Shown here: piece after piece, positions 33,097-40,524 of the stretch | Numbering within the stretch: position 1 is the first letter of the stretch | How the letters are laid out: each line of letters opens with the position of its first letter | Source of the DNA: REEB426 sp964551975 | Lineage (GTDB): Bacteria > Actinomycetota > Actinomycetes > S36-B12 | Reading direction: 5' to 3' | DNA: 45,516 nt | Assembly (NCBI GenBank): GCA_964551975.1 | Contig: CAZKFI010000011.1 | Span: 1-45,516, forward strand | Translations under genes and position numbers: made by a program | The notes under the pieces: generated by a model | Told to the model about the DNA's origin: nothing | Databases searched by the model: none | The model's input: the letters and a program-made list of their open reading frames with translations, nothing else

Positions 33097-33329
33097 GCCT
33101 GTTCGCTTCCTCCCCAGCGTCCCGAGCCTTGTGACTGAGCCCTTGCGGCTCAGCCCTCAGACCTACCCTGTTCATGCCTTGGCATCGGAGGGTCCCCAAG
33201 GCGGAGATTGTGCACTATCCCCGCTCACTATGCCCACCGACCCACGGGCCGGCCCCATCGGGGGTGGCGGCTGAAGGGGGTAGATCGAATCAACATCACC
33301 ATTTATCAGCAGTTTTCGTAGGCTGACCT
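33097..33329. promoter_or_regulatory. Divergent intergenic region with two small hairpins
   Basis: This 233-bp non-coding stretch separates the DUF4193 gene (minus) from the carbonic anhydrase gene (plus). It holds a 7-bp stem (33135-33141 with 33147-33153, ctgagcc/ggctcag, loop cttgc) and a second 7-bp stem (33176-33182 with 33196-33202, gccttgg/ccaaggc, loop 13). Both lie in the presumed DUF4193 leader. A TAGGCT element a few bases before the ATG at 33330 could be a -10 box giving a very short leader. No tRNA or open reading frame was seen. Confidence 0.5.
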
Positions 33330-33848
33330 ATGCCCATCTACGCCCTCGGCGAACTCGAGCCAGATATTCATCCATCAGCCTTCGTCCATCCTGACGCGGT
33401 CGTCATTGGCGCCGTGCGCATCGGATCCGAATCCAGCATCTGGCCAACCGCAGTACTCCGCGCTGACCACGGATCTATATCCATCGGGACACAAACTTCG
33501 ATACAGGACGGGACGGTCCTGCACTGCACCGCTCAGGAAGACACACTCATCGGCGATCGGTGCGTGGTGGGGCACAACGCACACCTCGAAGGATGCCGCG
33601 TCGATGACGACTGCCTGATCGGTTCAGGGTCGGTGGTGCTCAACGGCGCTCATATCCAGCGGGGAGCCATGGTTGCCGCTGGTGCGCTCGTCACCGGTGG
33701 GACGATCCTTCCCCCGCGGTCACGAGCCATGGGGGTTCCAGCACGCATCACGACAGATGCTCTGCCAGAAGGTGCATTCACACGGTCAGTGGACGCCTAC
33801 ATACACAGTGCCAAGCAGTACTCGGCAGCCCTGAGGCGCTTGCAGTAG
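33330..33848 (+). CDS. Gamma-class carbonic anhydrase-like hexapeptide-repeat protein
   Basis: The 172-residue left-handed beta-helix protein repeats the hexapeptide pattern (VVIGAVRIG, SSIWPTAVLRADHGSISIG, TSIQDGTVLHCTAQ). Three His residues that bind zinc in gamma-carbonic anhydrases are present in LHCTAQ and VGHNAHLEGC (residues about 69, 86 and 89), and the Arg of AVLRAD is kept. The C-terminal helix ends SAKQYSAALRRLQ. It may hydrate CO2; many such paralogues are of unproven activity. Confidence 0.88.
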   Translation: MPIYALGELEPDIHPSAFVHPDAVVIGAVRIGSESSIWPTAVLRADHGSISIGTQTSIQDGTVLHCTAQEDTLIGDRCVVGHNAHLEGCRVDDDCLIGSGSVVLNGAHIQRGAMVAAGALVTGGTILPPRSRAMGVPARITTDALPEGAFTRSVDAYIHSAKQYSAALRRLQ

Positions 33849-33856
33849 AAGATCGC

Positions 33857-34690
33857 CTACTGAGGAACACCTAAGCCCAGTGCAATCGCCTCCAAGTGAA
33901 GGCCGTGAACTCGCGGCCGCAGCAACTCAGCGATGGGTGCTGGAGCCGCCACCATGCACGGATCGGCACCGTTGACCCCTGTCACGACCGCGCCGGCCTC
34001 TTGGGCGATCAAGGCACCGGCTGCCATGTCCCAGGCATTGAGGCCGCGCTCGTAGTACGCATCCAACCGTCCGCTGGCGAGCCAACAGAAGTCCACAACC
34101 GCACATCCGGTGCGACGAATGTCGCGCACTTCCGGTAGAAGCGTTCGGACAACGTACGCCTGAAGGTCGCGCTGCTGTGGCGCATAGCCGAAACCGGTCG
34201 TCACCAGGGCGGTGCTCAAATCCTGGCAGCTACTCACCTTGAGCCCTTGGACCTCGTTTCCACGGACGCACCATGAGCCCGCACCACGTACGGCCAGGTA
34301 ACTCTCGCCCAGTTCCGGTGCGACAACGACCCCAACGACCGCCTCCCCATCTATCTCCGCCGCAACGGAGACTCCCCACATCGGTAGGCGATACAGATAG
34401 TTCACGGTTGCATCAAGCGGGTCGACGACCCAGCGCACCCCGGACGTGCCGGAGCGTTCCCCGCCTTCCTCCCCCAGGATGGCGTCATCAGGTCGTTGGG
34501 CGGAGATGAGATCCACGATCATCTGCTCGGAGCGTCGATCCATTTCAGTGACGACGTCAGTGGGCGTTGACTTCGTCGAGACCCCCAGGTTTTGGGGACG
34601 CTCGTCGCGTAGGAGTGCACCAGATTCAGTGGCTGCCTGCCAGGCAAGGGGCAGCAATGGGTGGAGCATCAAGAGTCGATCGAGGTCCAT
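33857..34690 (-). CDS. Inositol monophosphatase family protein
   Basis: The 277-residue Mg-dependent sugar-phosphate phosphatase has SuhB (Rv2701c) as its positional counterpart. Metal-site motifs: LGEEGGERSG (Glu pair), WVVDPLDATVNYLY (the DPxDGTxNF motif, here with Ala instead of Gly) and LNAWDMAAGALIAQEAG. It acts on inositol phosphates or similar, feeding phosphatidylinositol and mycothiol-type pathways in actinobacteria; the precise substrate is inferred. It is divergent from, and close to, the MFS gene; the two start codons are about 55 bp apart. Confidence 0.9.
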   Translation of the reverse strand: MDLDRLLMLHPLLPLAWQAATESGALLRDERPQNLGVSTKSTPTDVVTEMDRRSEQMIVDLISAQRPDDAILGEEGGERSGTSGVRWVVDPLDATVNYLYRLPMWGVSVAAEIDGEAVVGVVVAPELGESYLAVRGAGSWCVRGNEVQGLKVSSCQDLSTALVTTGFGYAPQQRDLQAYVVRTLLPEVRDIRRTGCAVVDFCWLASGRLDAYYERGLNAWDMAAGALIAQEAGAVVTGVNGADPCMVAAPAPIAELLRPRVHGLHLEAIALGLGVPQ

Positions 34691-34744
34691 TGCGACACCC
34701 TTTCAGATCGACGCAATCCACTGGACCGGTACGCTGCACGCACC

Positions 34745-36064
34745 ATGTTGCGGGGCTACCTGGAGATCCTGCGCATTCCCGGCGCTCGATCCTTCACTGC
34801 AGCTGGCTTCGTCGGTCGCCTGCCATTCGCCATGATTCCGCTGGCGATCATCCTGTTCGTTTCGAGCGCCACGGGTTCGTACGCGATTGCAGGTCTGCTC
34901 TCAGCAACCGAGGCACTGTCCGCTGCGATCGGCTCACCTAACACCAGTCGCGTCATCGACCGGCTCGGTCAATGGCGCGTTCTGCCCTGGTTGGCTCTCG
35001 GTCAGGCCATCAGCCTCGTGGCATTCGTGCTGGCCGTCTCCAGTGATCAACCACTGCCATTACTCATGGCTATCGCTGTTCTGGTGGGTGCCTGCCAGCC
35101 CTCGATCGGATCCTGCGTTCGGGCTCGCTGGGTTTATGTGACGGATTCGAATGACCCGACCCAGTTGCGTCGCGGATTCGCCTTCGACAGCATTCTCGAG
35201 GAAGTTGTCTTCACCGTGAGCCCGATGCTCACCGCCATCGTCGCTGTCCAGGTAAGCCTCCCACTGCCGTTGATCTTGGCTGCGGTTTTCGGTGTGACGG
35301 GTTCTGTTGCACTCGCCGCGCAGCGTCGCTCCGCTCCGCCAATTCGTGCCGTGCACCGACGTGAACGATCACGCAGGTCAGCGCTGTTCTTTCCGGGCAT
35401 GCCGCTGCTGGTGGGCTGCGCCATGGGTCTCGGTGGAATTTTCGGCACCTTCGAAGTCACCACAGTCGCCTTCACCGAGCAGCTGGGCTATCCCGAAAGC
35501 GGTGGCTTCCTGCTCGCCCTGTGGGCCGTGTGCTCGATGGTCGGCGGCCTGTGGTTCGGCGCGCGGGTGTTCACTCTGTCGGCTGAGCGGGTCTTGATGG
35601 TGCAGGCAGGCCTGCTGACCGCAGCCCTGATTCCGATCGCAATCAGCCAGAACATCGCAGTCCTCGTCGTCGTCACGATCCTGTCGGGATCCATCGTGGC
35701 TCCGACACTGATCTCGGTCTTCACACTGACCGAGCGCCTCATGCCTCCGGCTTCCTTAACTGAGGGCCTGGCCTGGGCAGTATCGGGTCTCACTGTGGGG
35801 TTCGCCGTCGGATCTGCCCTTGCCGGCCAGGTGGTGGACGTGGCCGGAACAGGCCTGGGCTACGCCCTGCCGGCAGTGTTCGCGGCTGTTGCGACCATCA
35901 CGATCCTGGTGGGTGGCCGCTATCTCGGGCAGCGACTAGCCACACACAGTCCCGGAGGGAGCTCAGCCCCAGCACCCCTGGAACTCCACGATCCAGCCCT
36001 ACCGGACCCGCTCCCCGGGCCAGGACCCACATTCCAGCGCCTGGAGGATCCCAGGGGCGAATGA
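34745..36064 (+). CDS. Major facilitator superfamily transporter
   Basis: The 439-residue protein has about twelve membrane segments in two halves. The loop between helices 2 and 3 reads SRVIDRLGQWRVLPW, matching the family's 'D-R-x-G-x-R/K' pattern. The central loop is basic (RRSAPPIRAVHRRERSRRSA) and the C-terminal tail of about 40 residues is Pro-rich and polar. It is probably a drug or metabolite exporter of actinobacterial type. The ATG at 34745 is preferred; a longer frame from 34661 would overlap the divergent phosphatase gene and adds a polar, unlikely leader. Confidence 0.88.
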   Translation: MLRGYLEILRIPGARSFTAAGFVGRLPFAMIPLAIILFVSSATGSYAIAGLLSATEALSAAIGSPNTSRVIDRLGQWRVLPWLALGQAISLVAFVLAVSSDQPLPLLMAIAVLVGACQPSIGSCVRARWVYVTDSNDPTQLRRGFAFDSILEEVVFTVSPMLTAIVAVQVSLPLPLILAAVFGVTGSVALAAQRRSAPPIRAVHRRERSRRSALFFPGMPLLVGCAMGLGGIFGTFEVTTVAFTEQLGYPESGGFLLALWAVCSMVGGLWFGARVFTLSAERVLMVQAGLLTAALIPIAISQNIAVLVVVTILSGSIVAPTLISVFTLTERLMPPASLTEGLAWAVSGLTVGFAVGSALAGQVVDVAGTGLGYALPAVFAAVATITILVGGRYLGQRLATHSPGGSSAPAPLELHDPALPDPLPGPGPTFQRLEDPRGE

Positions 36065-36131
36065 TGGGGACTAGGTTTGGCGGTGGTCAGCTGGCGAACC
36101 AAGGAACGCCCTGAGCAGACGGGAGTGTGAC

Positions 36132-37004
36132 CTGAAACCGCTGAGTCCGCGAGAGATTCAACTGCGGGTTCGCGCGGGCGCATCCCCAGAGTCCGTTGCG
36201 GCAGAAACGGGTTGGGCGCTGGATCGGGTCCAGCGCTACTCCGACCAGATCCTGATCGAACGCTCCTGGGTGGCAGAACGTGCCCGACAGGTCGAACTTC
36301 GCACGGTAGACGGGCCCATCACCCTCGGCGAGATGGCCGAGTCCATTGTCTATGCCGAAGGATTCGACCCGCAGGACCTGGCATGGGATTCCTGGCGTCG
36401 ACCTGACGGCCGCTGGGTGGTCACGGCCACCGTGGAAACCGAGTCCGGCATCGTCAGAGGGGCCTGGACCTACGACACCGTCGGGCGGACCATTCACGCA
36501 CTGGACGAAGCGGCCACCTGGTTCATGGGCGCCAGCGAGGCGCGCATGGATCACCTCGTCGAAAAGCGGCCCGTACCGCCACGCGCGGATCGAACTGCTC
36601 GCCCACGCCTGGTCGCCGTACATGACGAGGAAGAACTTCACGAACCAGCACCCAGAAACGAGCCAACACCCAGAAACGAACCAGCACCCAGAAACGAACC
36701 AGCACCCAAGCCTGCCGCTGCATACCGCGAGACCATCGGCGTACGTCGACCAGAACGAACTCGCCCCATAGAACCAACCCGCCCCACAGAGCCAGCTCGC
36801 CCGACAGAGCCAACACGTCAAACGCAACCAACGCGCCAAACGCAACCAACGCGCCAACCAGAAACTGCGCGTGCAGCCGATGAGACCTCGGATTCGGCTG
36901 ATCAGCAGCGGCCAGCACGTCAGGCGCGTGGCAAGGGCCGTAAGCGCGCTAGCGTGCCAAGTTGGGACGAAATCCTCTTTGGCGCTACTCGGGGCGACGA
37001 CTAG
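36132..37004 (+). CDS. sepH: SepH-like cell division protein (DUF3071), N-terminally shortened and without a canonical start
   Basis: SepH promotes FtsZ assembly in actinobacteria. Visible parts are the helix-turn-helix region LSPREIQLRVRAGASPESVA and WVAERARQ, the WDSWRRPDGRW segment with AWTYD, a long Pro-rich linker with two hexapeptide repeat tracts, and the conserved C-terminal RASVPSWDEILFG. The usual N-terminal segment of about 55 residues ahead of 'PREIQ' is missing: an in-frame TAG lies at 36072-36074 and there is no ATG, GTG or TTG before the GTG at 36270, which is inside the domain. A CTG at 36132, six bases after GGGAG, is the most plausible start (290 residues). A deletion in the assembly is the main alternative. 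Confidence 0.7.
   Translation: MKPLSPREIQLRVRAGASPESVAAETGWALDRVQRYSDQILIERSWVAERARQVELRTVDGPITLGEMAESIVYAEGFDPQDLAWDSWRRPDGRWVVTATVETESGIVRGAWTYDTVGRTIHALDEAATWFMGASEARMDHLVEKRPVPPRADRTARPRLVAVHDEEELHEPAPRNEPTPRNEPAPRNEPAPKPAAAYRETIGVRRPERTRPIEPTRPTEPARPTEPTRQTQPTRQTQPTRQPETARAADETSDSADQQRPARQARGKGRKRASVPSWDEILFGATRGDD
36641..36712 (+). repeat. In-frame 18-bp tandem repeat in sepH linker (EPAPRN units)
   Basis: Four units of cgaaccagcacccagaaa or close variants occur at 36641, 36659, 36677 and 36695, the last one diverging at its end. They encode EPAPRN, EPTPRN, EPAPRN and EPAPKP. This is a coding minisatellite that lengthens the disordered linker. Confidence 0.9.
36762..36869 (+). repeat. 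In-frame 18-bp repeat tract in sepH linker (RPTEPT/RQTQPT units)
   Basis: Six consecutive hexapeptides read RPIEPT, RPTEPA, RPTEPT, RQTQPT, RQTQPT and RQPETA. The fourth and fifth units differ at only one base. It is separate in sequence from the first tract, 49 bp before it. Confidence 0.9.
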
Positions 37005-37040
37005 ATTCCAGCACTCCAGGCACGAGCAGCACGAGATCTA

Positions 37041-37104
37041 TGTCGCGAAATCCGTGTCGCGAAATCCGTGTCGCGAAATCCGTGTCGCGAAATCCATGTC
37101 GCGA
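37041..37104. repeat. 14-bp tandem repeat array (4.6 copies) between sepH and tdk
   Basis: The unit tgtcgcgaaatccg begins at 37041, 37055, 37069 and 37083 (the last with a final a), followed by a partial copy tgtcgcga at 37097-37104. Each unit carries the palindrome TCGCGA. The array fills the 145-bp gap between two convergent genes and does not resemble the sepH coding repeats. Confidence 0.95.
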
Positions 37105-37149
37105 ACGAACGTAAGGCAGTGTGACGTTCCCCAGCTGACGCGAAGCCGC

Positions 37150-37824
37150 CTACGACTGAGCGCTGAACGGCAGTGGCTGCGGTGATTGGTGCTCGGCCTC
37201 AGCGAAAGCCGCCGTGCGTTGACTGCGGTAGTGCTGTCGACAGAGCACCTCGTAGGCGACGACACCCGGACTACCACCGCGGGTGGAAGCCGCCGAGGTC
37301 ACATCGCCCACCACGACCTGATCGCCCTCAATGACCATCCGTCCGTCCACTGTGCGGGCATTGTGGATAGCCCTGGCACCACACCAACACAGCGCCTCCA
37401 CCTGGAGCACCTGCACGCGGTCCGCAAGCTCGACCAGGCGTGCCGACCCCGGGAACAGTCGAGTTCGAAAATCCGTCATGATGCCGAATGCGTAGACGTC
37501 AACACGTAACTCGTCCACGATTCGCGCGAGGTCCTCAACCTGCTCCGGGGTATAGAACTGCGCCTCATCACAGATCAGATAGTCCACGCGTCGCCCCTGT
37601 GAGAGTGCCTGGACGACATGAGACCACAGATCGAGCTCCTCGGTAACTTCTACTGCACCCACCTGAAGCCCGAGCCGACTCGAAAGTTTCGACGGGCCGG
37701 CGCGGTCCAATCGCGTGAAGACCAAACCGGCCCTGCCTCGGGAGGCATGGTTGTGATCGGTCTGCAGGGCTAACGTGGATTTCCCGCAGTCCATGGTTCC
37801 TGCGTAGAAGACCAACTCGGGCAC
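37150..37824 (-). CDS. tdk: Thymidine kinase (type II)
   Basis: The 224-residue salvage enzyme phosphorylates thymidine with ATP. The Walker A region is YAGTMDCGKSTLA (about 6-18), the catalytic Glu lies in ICDEAQFY, and the lasso/zinc region has CWCGARAIHNAR and a distal CRQHY, giving the four expected ligands (three Cys and one Cys or His). The GTG at 37824 directly precedes the conserved first strand; the longer frame to 37878 overlaps the upstream gene. It is the last gene of the DUF5998-phosphodiesterase-tdk run. Confidence 0.93.
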   Translation of the reverse strand: MPELVFYAGTMDCGKSTLALQTDHNHASRGRAGLVFTRLDRAGPSKLSSRLGLQVGAVEVTEELDLWSHVVQALSQGRRVDYLICDEAQFYTPEQVEDLARIVDELRVDVYAFGIMTDFRTRLFPGSARLVELADRVQVLQVEALCWCGARAIHNARTVDGRMVIEGDQVVVGDVTSAASTRGGSPGVVAYEVLCRQHYRSQRTAAFAEAEHQSPQPLPFSAQS

Positions 37825-37844
37825 CCGCGCATCGTGGCATAACC

Positions 37845-38942
37845 TCAGCCCCGGGCGTGCAGGACGGGGATCAGGCACTCGGCTGGACTCAGGCCGCCAT
37901 GCTGCCCAATGAGGCCACTGACCCGCTGATCCACACGGCTGGACAGCAGCCAGTCATCCTCCGCGATGGCGAGGACGTCACCCAGTCGATCCGCAATTAC
38001 GGCATCCACGGCGCCAAAGAGTCCCGTTTCGATGGCCTCTTCCTTGGCCATGACCGTTGCGATTCCGGAAAGTTCAGCGGCCCACCGCAGCGCAACCTGC
38101 GGTGCGTCCTGCTCAACGTCAAGATAGATATGGCGTGCCCGTGGGTCACCTGCAATGCGACGGACACCAGCCATCAATGACGGCCGGCTCTCAAGTGAGC
38201 AACGCCGGTCCTGCGGGCAGTTCACCATGCCGTGGTCTGCCGTCACCACCAGGAGTTGATCTGTTCGAAGGGTTTCCACCAGGCCAGCCACCAGGGCGTC
38301 GACCTCAGCGAGGGATTCACGCCATTGAGTCGAGCCAACCCCGTACTCGTGTCCTACCCGGTCCAGATGGGGCCAGTAGCAGTAAACGAATGTCCTGCTC
38401 GGCTCGGCAAGGCACAGTTGGACTGCGTGAATCCGATCGCCCCGGGTCTCCGCAGCAACGTACCGACCACCACGCAGTGCGGCCTGGGTGAGCCCGGAAT
38501 CGCGATAGGCAGCCGGTCCGACTGTCACCACCTCCACCCCACCACGAACCATCGCCTGCAACAAGGTGGGCTCCGGCTGAATGATTAACGGGTTCGGTTC
38601 ACGACCCCACTTCAGCGGAAACAGCATCTGGTCGATTTCCGGAAGCCAGAACGCTGAACCCACCAGTCCGTGCTGGCCCGGATCCAGTCCGGTGCCCAGG
38701 CTGGCGAGCGCCGTGGCGGTGGTGCTGGGAAAGACGGTCTTGGCATCCACTCCGCTGTGCATCTGCAGGGCCGAGAGCGTTGGGGCATCCGCTTGATAGT
38801 GGCGCAATTGCTGAGCACCGAGCCCGTCAATCAGGCACAGGACCACTGATTGAGCTTGAGGGAATTGCGGCGAATGAACAGTAGGCAGCCCGAGCGCCTG
38901 CGCGCAGCCTGCCAAGACCTGCGAAAGGCTGCCGACGGTCAC
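37845..38942 (-). CDS. Alkaline-phosphatase-superfamily nucleotide pyrophosphatase/phosphodiesterase-like protein
   Basis: The 365-residue protein carries the two-metal site of the alkaline phosphatase superfamily: CLIDGLGAQQLRHY (first Asp), TVFPSTTATALASLGTGLDPGQHGLVG with the nucleophilic Thr, WPHLDRVGHEYGVGS with Asp and His, and VVTADHGMVNC with Asp-His. It resembles type I phosphodiesterase/nucleotide pyrophosphatase proteins. There is no clear signal peptide. Its start overlaps the DUF5998 stop by 4 bp and it ends 20 bp before tdk. Confidence 0.87.
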   Translation of the reverse strand: MTVGSLSQVLAGCAQALGLPTVHSPQFPQAQSVVLCLIDGLGAQQLRHYQADAPTLSALQMHSGVDAKTVFPSTTATALASLGTGLDPGQHGLVGSAFWLPEIDQMLFPLKWGREPNPLIIQPEPTLLQAMVRGGVEVVTVGPAAYRDSGLTQAALRGGRYVAAETRGDRIHAVQLCLAEPSRTFVYCYWPHLDRVGHEYGVGSTQWRESLAEVDALVAGLVETLRTDQLLVVTADHGMVNCPQDRRCSLESRPSLMAGVRRIAGDPRARHIYLDVEQDAPQVALRWAAELSGIATVMAKEEAIETGLFGAVDAVIADRLGDVLAIAEDDWLLSSRVDQRVSGLIGQHGGLSPAECLIPVLHARG

Positions 38943-39517
38943 CGCAGCCGTGTAGCAGTGGCTTGTGACAGCGACGCGGCGAAGGCCAGTGCCTGGCCAA
39001 CGGCATCGATGCCGTCAGCAACCTGCGACACGCGCAGCGACAGATCGTCGTTGCTCGCGGTACCGGTGTAGCCATGGTCGGCTTCACATGCCGGATCACC
39101 GCAACTCGCAGGCTCTAAATCAATGCGACTCACCGCGCCCCACCCGATGGTGAGTACCACTTCAGCGGCCTGATTACCGGGCTCGTGGGCAGCCGGATTG
39201 CCCACCACCCGAGTTACGACAACCGAATCGACTCGCTCGAGGCGAACGGCTTCAGTTGATGCCGATGCGTACGGTGTCGGGTGGGCCTCGTCTACACCGT
39301 GCTCATCGGTGTGCCCGACGATGAGCCGAGTGGGTGTCAGTGCGAGAACCGTGACATGGCGACGTAACTCGTCACGATCGAATGTCGCCTCATGGTGAAC
39401 CAGGTACGACAGCAGCGGTTCACCCGCTAGAGCGGTGTCGAGGGCATCGGAGACCAGATCTGGGTAGTAGCCACTTCGCTGGATATCCAGGCGAAGTCGC
39501 TCATCCAATTCGGCCAC
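38939..39517 (-). CDS. DUF5998 family protein
   Basis: The 192-residue soluble protein matches an actinobacterial family of unknown function. Segments seen are LDIQRSGYYPDLVSDALDTA, HHEATFDRDELRRHVTVLAL, RLIVGHTDEHGVDEAHP and CGDPACEADHGYTGT, where the Cys and His could hold a metal. The GTG at 39517 is used because AGGA lies upstream and because the preceding in-frame residues are not typical of the family. It is co-transcribed with the phosphodiesterase-like gene. Confidence 0.82.
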   Translation of the reverse strand: MAELDERLRLDIQRSGYYPDLVSDALDTALAGEPLLSYLVHHEATFDRDELRRHVTVLALTPTRLIVGHTDEHGVDEAHPTPYASASTEAVRLERVDSVVVTRVVGNPAAHEPGNQAAEVVLTIGWGAVSRIDLEPASCGDPACEADHGYTGTASNDDLSLRVSQVADGIDAVGQALAFAASLSQATATRLR

Positions 39518-39591
39518 GGCGCCATCCTGCCATCGACCCAGCCGCGTGTCAGACGAGTGGCCTGGCACGGGCCACTGGCTAGGTTGGGTCC

Positions 39592-40524
39592 GTGCCGATT
39601 CCCGAATCCATCCAGGTTCACCCCGAAGTACGTCAGGCGCTGGTTGACGGGACGCCCGTGGTGGCGCTGGAGTCCACCATCATCAGCCACGGCCTACCGC
39701 GGCCCGAGAACATTCGGGTGGCGCGGCAGGTTGAAGAGGTCATTCGTAGCAAAGGCGCGATCCCGGCAACCATGGCTCTTGTCGACGGCACTGTGCGCGT
39801 GGGCCTGGACGATGAGGGGTTGGATCGCGTTGCCAATGATGCCAATGTGGTCAAGGCCTCGTTGCGCGATCTGGCATGGGTGAGCGCCCGTGGCATGAGC
39901 GCGGCAACCACGGTGGCAGCAACGAGCCACCTGGCGCATCTGGTGGGCATCCAGGTCTTTGCAACCGGTGGGCTCGGTGGGATTCACCGAGGGGCCCGAG
40001 AGACCTGGGACGAGTCTGCAGATCTGACGGCACTTGGGACCATTCCCATGACCGTGGTGTGCTCTGGCGTGAAGTCGATCCTGGATGTGCCCGCAACCCT
40101 AGAACGTCTCGAGACCCTGAACGTGGCGGTTATCGGCTACGGCACCAGTGAGTTCCCCGGTTTTTATCTCTCCACGACGGGGCAACCGCTGACCGCCCGC
40201 GCTGACTCCCCTGCTGAGGTTGCTGAAGTCATGGCTGCACGGCAGGTGTTGCAGATTGGCTCCGCGCTCGTGGTCGCTAATCCCCTCCCCGAATCTGAGC
40301 AGGTGGATCCTGACCTGCACGAGCGCGTCCTCGCTGAAGGTATGGCCCAGGCAGCTCGACGTCGCGTCGTCGGCAAGGACGTCACGCCATTCCTGCTGGA
40401 TCACTTTCATCGGGCCACCGGCGGTGTGAGCCTGCAGGCCAATGAGCGCATCATCGTGCGCAACGCCGAATTGGCGGCCCTCATCGCTGTTGCCGCGGCT
40501 TCCACACCGAAACCGAGGCCCTGA
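39592..40524 (+). CDS. psuG: Pseudouridine-5'-phosphate glycosidase
   Basis: The 310-residue enzyme splits pseudouridine 5'-phosphate into uracil and ribose 5-phosphate. Conserved blocks are VVALESTIISHGLPRPEN (about 23-40), GAIPATMALVDGTVRVGLDD, VFATGGLGGIHRGA (with Mg/phosphate contacts), GVKSILDVPATLERLET and the Lys region ARRRVVGKDVTPFLL. No pseudouridine kinase (PsuK) is adjacent, which is unusual, because the kinase is needed to make the substrate. The start is GTG at 39592. The TGA overlaps the topoisomerase ATG by one base. Confidence 0.94.
   Translation: MPIPESIQVHPEVRQALVDGTPVVALESTIISHGLPRPENIRVARQVEEVIRSKGAIPATMALVDGTVRVGLDDEGLDRVANDANVVKASLRDLAWVSARGMSAATTVAATSHLAHLVGIQVFATGGLGGIHRGARETWDESADLTALGTIPMTVVCSGVKSILDVPATLERLETLNVAVIGYGTSEFPGFYLSTTGQPLTARADSPAEVAEVMAARQVLQIGSALVVANPLPESEQVDPDLHERVLAEGMAQAARRRVVGKDVTPFLLDHFHRATGGVSLQANERIIVRNAELAALIAVAAASTPKPRP

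Noticed and set aside
33160..33329. tRNA or small RNA gene in the largest intergenic region
   Set aside because: No cloverleaf, CCA end or T-loop consensus was found; only two weak 7-bp stems are present.
36061..36117. Short ATG-initiated frame overlapping the MFS stop as the missing SepH N-terminus
   Set aside because: It encodes only 18 residues ending at TGA (36115-36117), in a different frame, and does not resemble SepH.
36641..37104. CRISPR array
   Set aside because: The repeats are directly tandem (14 or 18 bp) with no spacers, part of them is coding, and no cas genes are nearby.
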